A program made the position numbers and the translations under genes. Shown in pieces: positions 39,282-47,323 of a stretch of DNA of 53,404 nt. The DNA is taken from NCBI GenBank assembly GCA_003164895.1, contig PLUL01000079.1, positions 1 through 53,404 on the forward strand. Reading direction: 5' to 3'. The notes under the pieces are model-generated. The model did no database searches. It was given only the letters and a program-made list of their open reading frames with translations, and had not been told where the DNA came from. Source of the stretch: Bacteroidota bacterium (lineage in GTDB: Bacteria > Bacteroidota > Bacteroidia > Palsa-948). Every line of letters begins with the position of its first letter. The stretch's first letter is position 1.

Positions 39282-39629
39282 ATGGAAACAATAACCATTA
39301 ATCAGGCAGACATTGAAAAAAGAATTAAATCCATTATTGCATGGAAACTTGGTGTAAAAGAAAAGGATATTAAACCGCAATCCATATTCTCAGAAAATTT
39401 TTATGCAGATGAGTTTGATATGGTGGAACTCATCATGGAACTTGAAAAGGAATTTAATATTTCCATCCCAGACGGTAAGATAGAAAAAACGATCACAGTT
39501 AGCGAAGCAGTTCAGAATGTTACTGAGCTGGAAGAGAAAAAATTACGTTTTATTTCTTCTTTCAATATATTAGTCGGTCCACTGCTATACGATAGTTACT
39601 ACGACAAAGAGAATAAATCAAAATCGTAA
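39282..39629 (+). CDS. ACP-like protein with phosphopantetheine Ser replaced by Glu
   Basis: 115 residues from the ATG at 39282; an upstream ATG at 39117 would start inside a terminator. It aligns without gaps with the ACP at 27855-28136 over the first 75 residues (shared F-N-I-S-I-P and M-E-L-E), but the D-S-L of the active site is D43-E44-F45 (codons GAT GAG TTT). It cannot carry phosphopantetheine at that position. A C-terminal extension of about 30 residues (including F-I-S-S-F-N-I-L-V-G) is absent from normal ACPs. Neighbouring motif residues are conserved, so this is not simple decay. Confidence 0.8.
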   Translation: METITINQADIEKRIKSIIAWKLGVKEKDIKPQSIFSENFYADEFDMVELIMELEKEFNISIPDGKIEKTITVSEAVQNVTELEEKKLRFISSFNILVGPLLYDSYYDKENKSKS

Positions 39630-39665
39630 GAAATGTTCAGCGAAAGATGAAAGAACAATATAAAA

Positions 39666-41405
39666 TCAAATTAAAGATTCTTTGATTTGCTTTTTGGGTA
39701 TTGTAAATTTGAATTCGCTTCCCATGTTCTCATCACTTTCAACCCAAATTTTCCCTTTATGTCTTTCAATAAATTCTTTGCAAAGTATCAATCCTAAACT
39801 TGTACTTGATTCACTTTCTGTTCCCGGTCTTGAGAAATTTACATCTAATCTGAAAAGTTTATCCTGATGTTCTTTTGGAATGCCAATACCGGTATCAATA
39901 ATGGCTACTTCAATATTGTTGTCTTCAGTTTTTGTGCTGACCGTAATGGAACCATCTCTATGAGTAAATTTAATCGCATTGGTTAACAAATTGCGTATAA
40001 CAACTGATAGTAAATGCTCATCGGCTTCAAAAATAAAATCGTCAGGTATTGTGCTTGTTATTGTAATATTCTTTTCTCTTGCCAAAACTTCTACCTCTTT
40101 TGCGCATGTATTAAATATGTCTTTAAAGTTTAATGGTTGAGGTTCGAATCTAATCCCAATTGTTTGTGAATTTGCCCATGTTAAAAGGTTTTCTAATAGA
40201 TCATAACCATTTTTTGTTGCATTCAAAATCATTTTTGCCTTTGCTTTGCTTTTCGGAATATCGTTATTCTCTAAATGCCTGGAAAGCAAGGATGAACTGG
40301 TTTTTAAAATTGTGAATGGATTTTTTAAATCGTGAGAGATGATCGAAAAGAATTTATCCTTAGTTGCATTCAATTCACGAAGTTTAATTTCATTTTCTTT
40401 ATTTTCAGTAATATCCTGTACAATAGAAATGTGATGTTTGCTATCCTCAATATCCAAAATTGTCGTTACCGACATCTTTACCCAAATAACATTTCCATCT
40501 TTTCGAACGTATCGTTTTTCTATTGCATATGCTTTTTTTTGTTTCTTGATTAATTCTTGCCTGTTTGTAGCACTTTCATCAATATCCTCGGGATAAGTAA
40601 AGTCAAGGAATGTAAGATGCATCATTTCAGCAATACTATAGCCAAGTATATCAGCAAATTTTTTATTTACTTTCACAAATCGTCCGGTAGATGTTTCAAC
40701 TTCAGCAACACCAACTCCTGCTTGTTCAAATAATCTCCTGAATTTTAATTCACTTTCCTTTAATTGTTCATTTACTTTTCTCAATTCTTCTATTTTTTCT
40801 TTTTTTAAGAGGAGATTGGCGTATCCTTTTTGTGTAATTATCTGAGTTAATGTAGCATTGAAATTTTTCATGTGCTCTACCTTATCCAATGAAAAGACAG
40901 GTACTTCATTGACCGATTTCAGGTATTCGGTTTTATTAAAACCAAATTTTTCTGCCTGACGTTCAAAAAACACAACGTCCTTTTCTTTTTCGTTAATAAA
41001 AAATTGTCCGAAGAAAACAGTGGCAATATGTTTCTTTTCTACAATAATAGGATAAGCAACATCCCAAAGACCGTGTTTGCATTTATATGAAATAGGGCAT
41101 TGTGTTGCAAGATTTTTCTTTATAGTGCTATCACTTTCAGCACAATATTTTAGCGATTCGGGATTGATGCGATGAAAATTCACGCAAATATTTTGCCATC
41201 CTGCTGAAGCCAAAACATTACTGTCTTGATCAAGAATGCCTATAGGAAGTCCGGTAAGTTTAGAAAAACTCTCTAACAACCGTTGCATATCACCAATATC
41301 AACTAAATCGGAAAAAGAGTACTCAAAAGAATTTGAGGAGGAATTTTGATCTTTGTTTTGTTCAGACAAAAGTATTTCCATCATAGATAAATTATTTGCA
41401 GACAA
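39666..41405 (-). CDS. PocR-PAS sensor histidine kinase
   Basis: 579 residues. A PocR-type ligand domain (about 32-195; D-L-V-D-I-G-D-M-Q-R-L-L-E-S-F, C-x-E-S-D, conserved Cys) is followed by a coiled linker, a PAS domain (about 220-340; F-E-Q-A-G-V-G-V, ending I-S-I-V-Q-D-I-T-E) and a kinase core with His358 in S-H-D-L-K-N-P, N-box N-L-L-T-N-A-I-K-F, G1 D-T-G-I-G-I-P and G2 S-L-G-L-I-L-C-K. No membrane segment, so it is cytoplasmic. No response regulator is adjacent; the receiver-CRP fusion at 47324 is the natural candidate partner in this island, by inference. No twin palindrome promoter is seen. Confidence 0.9.
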   Translation of the reverse strand: MSANNLSMMEILLSEQNKDQNSSSNSFEYSFSDLVDIGDMQRLLESFSKLTGLPIGILDQDSNVLASAGWQNICVNFHRINPESLKYCAESDSTIKKNLATQCPISYKCKHGLWDVAYPIIVEKKHIATVFFGQFFINEKEKDVVFFERQAEKFGFNKTEYLKSVNEVPVFSLDKVEHMKNFNATLTQIITQKGYANLLLKKEKIEELRKVNEQLKESELKFRRLFEQAGVGVAEVETSTGRFVKVNKKFADILGYSIAEMMHLTFLDFTYPEDIDESATNRQELIKKQKKAYAIEKRYVRKDGNVIWVKMSVTTILDIEDSKHHISIVQDITENKENEIKLRELNATKDKFFSIISHDLKNPFTILKTSSSLLSRHLENNDIPKSKAKAKMILNATKNGYDLLENLLTWANSQTIGIRFEPQPLNFKDIFNTCAKEVEVLAREKNITITSTIPDDFIFEADEHLLSVVIRNLLTNAIKFTHRDGSITVSTKTEDNNIEVAIIDTGIGIPKEHQDKLFRLDVNFSRPGTESESSTSLGLILCKEFIERHKGKIWVESDENMGSEFKFTIPKKQIKESLI

Positions 41406-41651
41406 AAAGATCGAATGGAATATTTACCGGGTGAATATAAAATCATTTATCAATAAATAATGTGATAAATATTATTTATGATGAATAAAACATATTAATG
41501 TATTAGAGAAATGATTTAGCGTATAATAATAATTGATATTTCTCACAAATAACAAATTTCTCACCATGTGGCATCTATCAGCAAAAGGTGAACGGAAGCA
41601 ATCCTAATAAATATGCAACTCTTTGTTTTTTACAATCTATTTATAAGGAAC

Positions 41652-41716
41652 TGTTAAACGTCATTACTTTGATTGACCAAACTCATAGCTTAAATTTATT
41701 TCCCGATTTACTTTTG
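41652..41716 (+). promoter_or_regulatory. Twin palindrome promoter of hsp20
   Basis: TGTTAAACGTCA (41652-41663, weak) and TGACCAAACTCA (41674-41685) start 22 bp apart. A perfect -7 TACTTTTG (41709-41716) ends 31 bp after the proximal box. The rest of the gap from 41406 holds no gene. Confidence 0.6.
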
Positions 41717-41763
41717 TTTTGAAAATTAAAATTAAGGTTTAACCAATAAAAAAACAAAACACT

Positions 41764-42249
41764 ATGGCACAATTAGTAGTAAAACGAAATGGGAATGCGT
41801 TCCCATCGTTAATGACCGACCTGCTCGATACCGACAGGTTTTTCGACACAGATCTTCTTGATCTCGAGTCCGATTTATTATTACCACCAAGTATGATTCT
41901 ACCATCGAGAGCAATTGGAAGAATCCCTTCTGTAAATGTTACAGAAAGGGAAAAAGATTTCCTCATTGAACTTGCAGCTCCCGGAATGTCAAAAAAAGAT
42001 TTCAAGGTTGAATTAGATGGTGATGTTCTTTCCATCAGCGCTAAGAAAGAGGAAAAGCACAATGAAAAAGAAAACGGGTTAACCAGAAAAGAATTCTCTT
42101 ACGAATCATTCTGCCGATGCTTTCGCTTGCCCGAAAACAGCAAAGTTGAAAAAATTGATGCTGAGTATGAGAATGGAATTTTGAAAATTGAAATTCCTAA
42201 AAAGGAAATAACGGTTTCTAAACCTAAAAAGGCAATTGCGGTTGCCTGA
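41764..42249 (+). CDS. Small heat shock protein Hsp20
   Basis: 161 residues with an alpha-crystallin domain (about 55-150): P-S-V-N-V-T-E-R-E-K-D-F-L-I-E-L-A-A-P-G-M-S-K-K-D-F, S-Y-E-S-F-C-R-C-F-R-L-P, and Y-E-N-G-I-L-K-I-E-I-P-K-K. The C-terminus lacks a classic I-x-I/V but has I-T-V-S. It is an ATP-independent holdase. Monocistronic, with a terminator downstream. Confidence 0.95.
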   Translation: MAQLVVKRNGNAFPSLMTDLLDTDRFFDTDLLDLESDLLLPPSMILPSRAIGRIPSVNVTEREKDFLIELAAPGMSKKDFKVELDGDVLSISAKKEEKHNEKENGLTRKEFSYESFCRCFRLPENSKVEKIDAEYENGILKIEIPKKEITVSKPKKAIAVA

Positions 42250-42295
42250 TTGAAAAAAATGTGAAGCAAGTCCCGTAAGACCGATTCATAGATGT

Positions 42296-42325
42296 AAAAG
42301 GGTAGAGAAAATTCTCTGCCTTTTT
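42296..42325 (+). terminator. Terminator after hsp20
   Basis: AAAAGGGTAGAGAA pairs with TTCTCTGCCTTTTT (one G-T, one mismatch). Confidence 0.75.
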
Positions 42326-42408
42326 GCTTTTATTATAATAAAGTTTTTGTGAATTTACCAAAGTAAAAAATTAAAAATGATAAATGTCAGTTCTCATTTC
42401 TATGAAAA

Positions 42409-42451
42409 TGATTCGCATCATAAATAGTTTTTCTAACGTGCAATATATTTG
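42409..42451 (+). promoter_or_regulatory. Palindrome promoter of the phasin-like/UbiB unit
   Basis: TGATTCGCATCA (42409-42420) is a perfect TGATnnnnATCA. An exact -7 TATATTTG (42444-42451) ends 31 bp after it. At the expected distal position there is no good box; TGTCAGTTCTCA at 42385-42396 is a weak match, shifted by 2. Confidence 0.7.
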
Positions 42452-42463
42452 CTTATAAAAAAA

Positions 42464-42847
42464 ATGAAACACATGAAAACAAAAACGTTAATCGAACTTT
42501 TGACATTATCATCAAACATGTATCTGATAGCTAAAGATGATGACTTCTGGAAACGTGTAAGTGAAATGACAGAAAAAGGAAGAAAAACAATCAATAAAGT
42601 GATGGATGAATTTGCCGATGAAGAAAGTGAAGAAAACTCCATGCTTCAGAAACTTATATCAAAAGCAAAGCAGGCACATGAGGAACTGGAACAAAAGATG
42701 GAAGAAGTGGCAGTGAAGGCGTACAAAAAAATGCGCATAGCCCATACAGATGAGATAAAAAAACTCGAAACAGAAATGGAGTTATTAAAAAAACAGCTTG
42801 CACTTGCAGAAGCACGTATCATTATAATTGAACAAAGAAAATCCTGA
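42464..42847 (+). CDS. Phasin/PHA-granule-associated-like coiled-coil protein
   Basis: About 127 residues from ATG 42464 (a second ATG at 42473 is also possible; an in-frame TTG at 42449 overlaps the -7 element). The N-terminal half has L-S-S-N-M-Y-L-I-A-K-D-D-D-F-W-K-R-V and G-R-K-T-I-N-K-V-M-D-E-F; the C-terminal L-E-T-E-M-E-L-L-K-K-Q-L-A-L-A-E coiled coil is the usual end of PHA-granule-associated proteins. Its stop overlaps the UbiB-type kinase start by one base (TGATG). Confidence 0.65.
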   Translation: MKHMKTKTLIELLTLSSNMYLIAKDDDFWKRVSEMTEKGRKTINKVMDEFADEESEENSMLQKLISKAKQAHEELEQKMEEVAVKAYKKMRIAHTDEIKKLETEMELLKKQLALAEARIIIIEQRKS

Positions 42848-44568
42848 TGGGATTTATTTCCTACATAGACGGTAAATACAGTTACATCAAACGGTATAAC
42901 CAGATAATGCGTGTATTGTTCATGTATGGTTTTGAGGATTTAGTATCATACATGGAGGAGAAAAAAAGTTTTAAATGGTTTAACAAATTAATTCCAAAGT
43001 CCACGTATGAACATGCTATGAATCTTTCTAAATGGGAAAAGATTCGCATGGTTTGTGAAACACTCGGACCTACATTCGTGAAATTTGGGCAATTGATGAG
43101 CAATCGTCCTGACATTCTTCCTGCGGATCTGATAAAAGAATTAGAGAAATTGCAAGATAGCGTTCCACCACTTTCAGGAAAAATAGCATCACAGGTTATT
43201 GAACAGGAATTAAAAAAGAAGCCAGAAGAATTATTTGCATGGTTTGAGCCCGAAGCGTTTGCATCGGCATCCATGGCGCAGGTACACCGCGCCACTTTGA
43301 AAACAGGAGAAAAAGTAGTATTAAAGATTCAACGTCCTGAAATAAAACACACGATCGAGCAGGATATTAAAGTGATGTTGTATGTTGCGGAAATTTTTAA
43401 CAGAAGAATTCCTTCTCTCAAAAGCTTTGATCCTATCGGACTTATAAAAAATTTCGAAATCAGTATAATGAATGAATTGGATTTTATTCACGAATCCATA
43501 AATGTTCAGCGGTTCCATAATAATTTTAAGGAAGATGAAACCGACAAAGGTTACATTCATTCTCCAAAAGTTTACCGCGAACTTACAACATCAAAGGTGC
43601 TTACGCTTGAATACATTGATGGAATAAAAATTTCTGATCTACAGAACCTTCATAATAACGGATTAGATAGAAAGCTGGTTGCAAAACGTCTTGCGGTTTC
43701 TTATTTCAAACAGGTTTTTAATTATGGGTTTTTTCATGCCGATCCGCACCCGGGAAATTTATTTGTCCTGCCTAATAATGTCATTTGTTATATAGATTAT
43801 GGAATGATGGGAAGCATCATGACGAACGATATTGAACAGTTCGGAAATTTATTTCTTGCTGTACGTTCAAAAGATGTCAGAGGAATTATCCATTCCATTC
43901 AGCAATTGAGTGATAATCCGATTGTCCGGAATTTCAGGGAACTGGAAACAGACATAAATGAATTCATCCAGAATTATGCTACACAATCTGAAAATGAAAA
44001 TGAATTAAGCACAGTATTACTTGAATTAAAGGATATAATTGTGAAGCATGGATTAAAAGTGCCAACACATTTTTTTCTTATCGCCCGTTCAATGGTAACA
44101 GTTGAAGGGGTAATTCATCAGCTTGATCCTGATTTAGACCTCACCAAAATGGCAAGCCCCTATTTCATCAGAATTGTAGCTAAACATTACAACCCTGTCA
44201 AGTTTGTTAAACGCGTTTTAAATTCTGTTTATGAAATGGGAATGTATATGGAAGATTTTCCACGCGACTTAAAAAATGCGATTCTCAAAATAAATACCGG
44301 TGAAATACAAGTTGACCTCCGACACAAAGGGATTGATCCGTTGGTGCATACATTTAATAGAATTAGCAGGCAAATAATTTCAGCTGTAATAATGGCTTCA
44401 CTTATTATAGGTTCATCTCTGATGGTTGTGTATCACATCACTCCTCTATGGGGAAATACTTCTTTGTATGGAATACTTGGATTTATTGTGTCAGGACTTA
44501 TAGCTCTTAGCATGATGAAAGATTTAAGCAGAGGAGATCACGATGATTGGGCGGGATGGGAAAATTGA
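42847..44568 (+). CDS. ABC1/UbiB (AarF) family atypical kinase
   Basis: 573 residues. The K-x-G-Q motif V-K-F-G-Q-L-M-S-N-R-P-D, the Ala-rich A-S-A-S-M-A-Q-V-H-R-A loop, V-V-L-K-I-Q-R-P with the catalytic Lys, N-E-L-D-F, F-H-A-D-P-H-P-G-N-L-F and Y-I-D-Y-G-M-M-G are all present. Two C-terminal membrane helices follow. Family members regulate ubiquinone or lipid metabolism. Translational coupling to a phasin-like gene suggests a role at lipid or granule surfaces. Confidence 0.92.
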   Translation: MGFISYIDGKYSYIKRYNQIMRVLFMYGFEDLVSYMEEKKSFKWFNKLIPKSTYEHAMNLSKWEKIRMVCETLGPTFVKFGQLMSNRPDILPADLIKELEKLQDSVPPLSGKIASQVIEQELKKKPEELFAWFEPEAFASASMAQVHRATLKTGEKVVLKIQRPEIKHTIEQDIKVMLYVAEIFNRRIPSLKSFDPIGLIKNFEISIMNELDFIHESINVQRFHNNFKEDETDKGYIHSPKVYRELTTSKVLTLEYIDGIKISDLQNLHNNGLDRKLVAKRLAVSYFKQVFNYGFFHADPHPGNLFVLPNNVICYIDYGMMGSIMTNDIEQFGNLFLAVRSKDVRGIIHSIQQLSDNPIVRNFRELETDINEFIQNYATQSENENELSTVLLELKDIIVKHGLKVPTHFFLIARSMVTVEGVIHQLDPDLDLTKMASPYFIRIVAKHYNPVKFVKRVLNSVYEMGMYMEDFPRDLKNAILKINTGEIQVDLRHKGIDPLVHTFNRISRQIISAVIMASLIIGSSLMVVYHITPLWGNTSLYGILGFIVSGLIALSMMKDLSRGDHDDWAGWEN

Positions 44569-44617
44569 ATAGGGAATATTCACCGATGTCTATTTTATAA
44601 ATATAAATTTCTGAGAT

Positions 44618-44650
44618 AAAAAAAACTGCCCAGTTTTAAAAGGGCAGTAT
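44618..44650 (-). terminator. Terminator of the coiled-coil stress gene
   Basis: On the minus strand ACTGCCC pairs with GGGCAGT around a 10-base loop, followed by eight T. Confidence 0.85.
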
Positions 44651-44676
44651 TCGCAAAACCTTACGGGGTTAAGCAC

Positions 44677-45294
44677 TTATCCGACAAACGCTTTCTTGAG
44701 GTGGGAATATGCATTGGAAATTTCCTCATGGAAATGGTCCCATTTGCCTTCGGCTTCTTTTTCCGTTTTAGCAAGGCGGTTTTTAATGTCAGATAATATT
44801 TTTGATAAAGATTCTTTTTTTTCATCCATCTTTTCAAGTTTGCTTAGTTTGCTCAATTTGTATTGCAAGTGCAGAATATCAAGTTTAAGTTTAAACTTTT
44901 CAGATTCCATCATGAGTTTGGTATAATATTCATTACTTGTTTTGTTGCTGTGGATAAATGCCTCCAAGCTACTAAGCGCATGTGTAATCTTTTTTCTTTG
45001 TTCTTCAAAAATTTCTTTTGTTTCAGCTTTGCCCAACGCAAGTTGCACCTGTAATTCTTCAAGAGCAGTTTTCAATTCGGTAGATTTTTCTTTTGCAATT
45101 TCTTTTATACCGTTAATCTGCAGTTTCGCTTCATGAACATACAAATTAAATTTTTTCTTTACTTCTTCATAAACGTCCTTTGCTTCTGCCTTTCCAAGAC
45201 TGGCTTGCAGGCGAAACTGTTCTAATTCCTCAATGGCTTTTTTTAATCCATTAATGATTTTATCGGTAAGCGAAGTTTTTTCAATTGTTTCCAT
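44677..45294 (-). CDS. Sll1863-like coiled-coil stress protein with internal duplication
   Basis: 205 residues, entirely helical. Two repeats, L-E-Q-F-R-L-Q-A-S-L-G-K-A-E-A-K-D and L-E-E-L-Q-V-Q-L-A-L-G-K-A-E-T-K-E, about 60 residues apart, match the L-x-L-G-K-A-E-A motif of Sll1863-type stress proteins. It has no signal peptide. It lies 103 bases after a phasin-like gene; no clear palindrome box is found in that spacer, so read-through from the upstream gene is likely. Confidence 0.7.
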   Translation of the reverse strand: METIEKTSLTDKIINGLKKAIEELEQFRLQASLGKAEAKDVYEEVKKKFNLYVHEAKLQINGIKEIAKEKSTELKTALEELQVQLALGKAETKEIFEEQRKKITHALSSLEAFIHSNKTSNEYYTKLMMESEKFKLKLDILHLQYKLSKLSKLEKMDEKKESLSKILSDIKNRLAKTEKEAEGKWDHFHEEISNAYSHLKKAFVG

Positions 45295-45397
45295 AGTTTT
45301 TTTTATTAAGAATATGAACCGCGTTTAAAGTTTTTTCATGTGATTCAAATACTGCAACCTTTGATTCCATTCTCACATTTTAGAATGTCATAAATTT

Positions 45398-46036
45398 TTA
45401 CACCTGCATTTTTTTCCACCAATTAGTTGCCCACTCACTATATGCTTGCAACCCTTTGTTTTGAAGTTTTACCAATGTATCTATTTGCGAATTGATATTC
45501 TTGGAAAATAATTTACTGAAGTTTTGTGACAGGTTAAGATGCTTGTTATACACTTCAGTAATATTTTTCATATCCTGATTGGATTGCTCAATGCTTTGCT
45601 CAAACTCTTTCTCATAAAGCTTTAGTAAATCATCATAATTAATTTCATCGGTAGAGTATGCTTTACTAAGTGCTTCCAAGTTTTTTTTATGATTTTCAGT
45701 TATAAGACTCACCCTGCGCGTATGCGAATCAATAATGGAATCAATAACATCATCGGATACATACATAGAATCGACAAAAGCATTGTTAATATCATCTAAA
45801 AATGCTGTGTCAATTGGCTGTCCTTTCAATTTCTCACGGAGTTCGTTCACGAATTTTTTGTTTGCATCAATAGCTTTTTCATAGCTATTTGAGCAGGATT
45901 TAATAATTGCATTAATGTTTTCTTTGGAGTTTTTACTTGCAGCATCCAATTGTTTTTTAAATGCTTCTAATTGTTCTGAAAACGAAAAACTTGTTTCTTT
46001 TACAGAACTGCTTTTAACTTTAGTTAATGTTTCCAT
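45398..46036 (-). CDS. Phasin-like helical protein (paralogue 3)
   Basis: 212 residues, helical and soluble. It pairs with the protein at 8445-9044 over S-K-E-N-I-N-A-I-I-K-S-C, K-F-V-N-E-L-R-E-K-L and S-N-Q-D-M-K-N-I, and with the protein at 2024-2557 in its aromatic tail Y-S-E-W-A-T-N-W-W-K. It therefore links the three into one family. Its gene has a strong twin palindrome promoter. A phasin role is inferred from composition and size; no PHA synthase is in view. Confidence 0.65.
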   Translation of the reverse strand: METLTKVKSSSVKETSFSFSEQLEAFKKQLDAASKNSKENINAIIKSCSNSYEKAIDANKKFVNELREKLKGQPIDTAFLDDINNAFVDSMYVSDDVIDSIIDSHTRRVSLITENHKKNLEALSKAYSTDEINYDDLLKLYEKEFEQSIEQSNQDMKNITEVYNKHLNLSQNFSKLFSKNINSQIDTLVKLQNKGLQAYSEWATNWWKKMQV

Positions 46037-46080
46037 GACTTTTAAATTTTAGAATTAGTTATTATTTTATTTTACAAAAA

Positions 46081-46145
46081 CAAAATTATTACAGTTAATA
46101 TGTTTGGGCAATGATTTTCATCAATCCCATCAATGATTCTAATTA
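46081..46145 (-). promoter_or_regulatory. Twin palindrome promoter of the phasin-like gene
   Basis: On the minus strand: distal TAATTAGAATCA (46134-46145), proximal TGATGAAAATCA (46112-46123, perfect half-sites), and -7 TAATTTTG (46081-46088) ending 31 bp after the proximal box. Confidence 0.8.
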
Positions 46146-46269
46146 GTTCAAGCACAATTTAATATTCATAATACACATATATATCTTAATGTTCATGCTG
46201 AAAAATTGAGAACTTACTTTTTTCTGAATTGCGAATTGTCTAAATACCCTTTTAAAATAATTTTTTCCA

Positions 46270-47094
46270 TTAGTCGTGTAATGCAAGTAAAGGTATATGG
46301 GTGTGGAATGCCATTTTCTTAGTATTGCTTTCGTGAACGAGTCGGCTAAGGATATTGTGTTTATGAGGAATCATCGCCACACAATTGCATTTGTGCTTAT
46401 CTGCAAACGCATTTATTTCACCAATGGTATCTTCTGCTGAAGTAAAATTATATGTATGCTTAATATTTTTCAGCAATTTTTCAATCGCTGAACATGCAGC
46501 AGCGTTTTCATAAGTAGAGGATTCAATATGATTAACAACATTCAGAACAAAAACTTTCGCCTTAAATAATTTAGCGAATTTTAAAAATTTATTTATTGCA
46601 TCTTCATGCAAAACTTTGCTGTAATCATACGCTAGCATAATTTTTTTCATGTCCTTATAACGGGCATCCTTAGGAATAACAAGAACCGGAGTTTGAGTTT
46701 GTTTGATAAGAGAAACCGTATGACTTCCAATTAATATTTCGCTAATATTTCCTGTTCCGGTTATTCCCATCACTACTAAATCAACCTTCTTTTCGTTTAT
46801 CACATTCATAATTTCTTCTACTGCAAATCCTGAACGGACAATGGATTGAACCTTAGTTTTCCCTGCAGCTTGTTTTGAAATTTTCTTTTCAAGTTTTTTA
46901 ATTCTTGCCTCGTTCCCTTTTTTCAGTTCTTGTGGTGAGATAATCGCGATATGTACTTCACCTGCAGGAACAGGTATTGGATAAACATGTAGCAAAATTA
47001 TTTTTGCTTTACTGAACTTTGCAAGTTCAACTGCATAGTGCAATGCATTGTTTGCAGTATCAGAATAATCGGTGGGAACAAGAATTGTTTTCAT
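46270..47094 (-). CDS. Universal stress protein, tandem UspA (3)
   Basis: 274 residues. The first domain has I-L-V-P-T-D-Y-S and V-M-G-I-T-G-T-G-N-I-S-E-I-L-I-G-S-H-T-V, an intact ATP-type loop; the second ends H-T-H-I-P-L-L-A-L-H-D. It is divergent from the receiver-CRP regulator gene, with separate palindrome promoters for each in a 229-base spacer. Confidence 0.92.
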   Translation of the reverse strand: MKTILVPTDYSDTANNALHYAVELAKFSKAKIILLHVYPIPVPAGEVHIAIISPQELKKGNEARIKKLEKKISKQAAGKTKVQSIVRSGFAVEEIMNVINEKKVDLVVMGITGTGNISEILIGSHTVSLIKQTQTPVLVIPKDARYKDMKKIMLAYDYSKVLHEDAINKFLKFAKLFKAKVFVLNVVNHIESSTYENAAACSAIEKLLKNIKHTYNFTSAEDTIGEINAFADKHKCNCVAMIPHKHNILSRLVHESNTKKMAFHTHIPLLALHD

Positions 47095-47116
47095 CTAAAA
47101 ATAGTTAAATATTTTA

Positions 47117-47181
47117 CAAATATATTTCGCTTCAATCATTTTTCACATGATAATGCTCATTACAGATTATGATTTATGTTC
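47117..47181 (-). promoter_or_regulatory. Twin palindrome promoter of the UspA gene
   Basis: On the minus strand: distal GAACATAAATCA (47170-47181, one good half), proximal TGAGCATTATCA (47148-47159), -7 TATATTTG (47117-47124) ending 31 bp after the proximal box. Confidence 0.65.
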
Positions 47182-47244
47182 TGAAGAATGTTTATCGCAG
47201 CAAGGACAATAACTACATTCAAATTGTCTGCAATTCAAGATAGA

Positions 47245-47308
47245 TAATAACAATCATATTTATAACTGATATTAATCAGTCGCATTTATATTTACGCCTA
47301 TAACTTCG
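47245..47308 (+). promoter_or_regulatory. Twin palindrome promoter of the receiver-CRP gene (autoregulation)
   Basis: TAATAACAATCA (47245-47256) and TGATATTAATCA (47267-47278, perfect) start 22 bp apart. The -7 TAACTTCG (47301-47308) ends 30 bp after the proximal box, one base shorter than elsewhere. Confidence 0.75.
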
Positions 47309-47323
47309 CATAAAATATTTTTT

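Noticed and set aside
45295-45397. TGATTC words upstream of the Sll1863-like gene as regulon boxes
   Set aside because: They are 21 bp apart, lack RTCA halves and no -7 element lies at the expected place.
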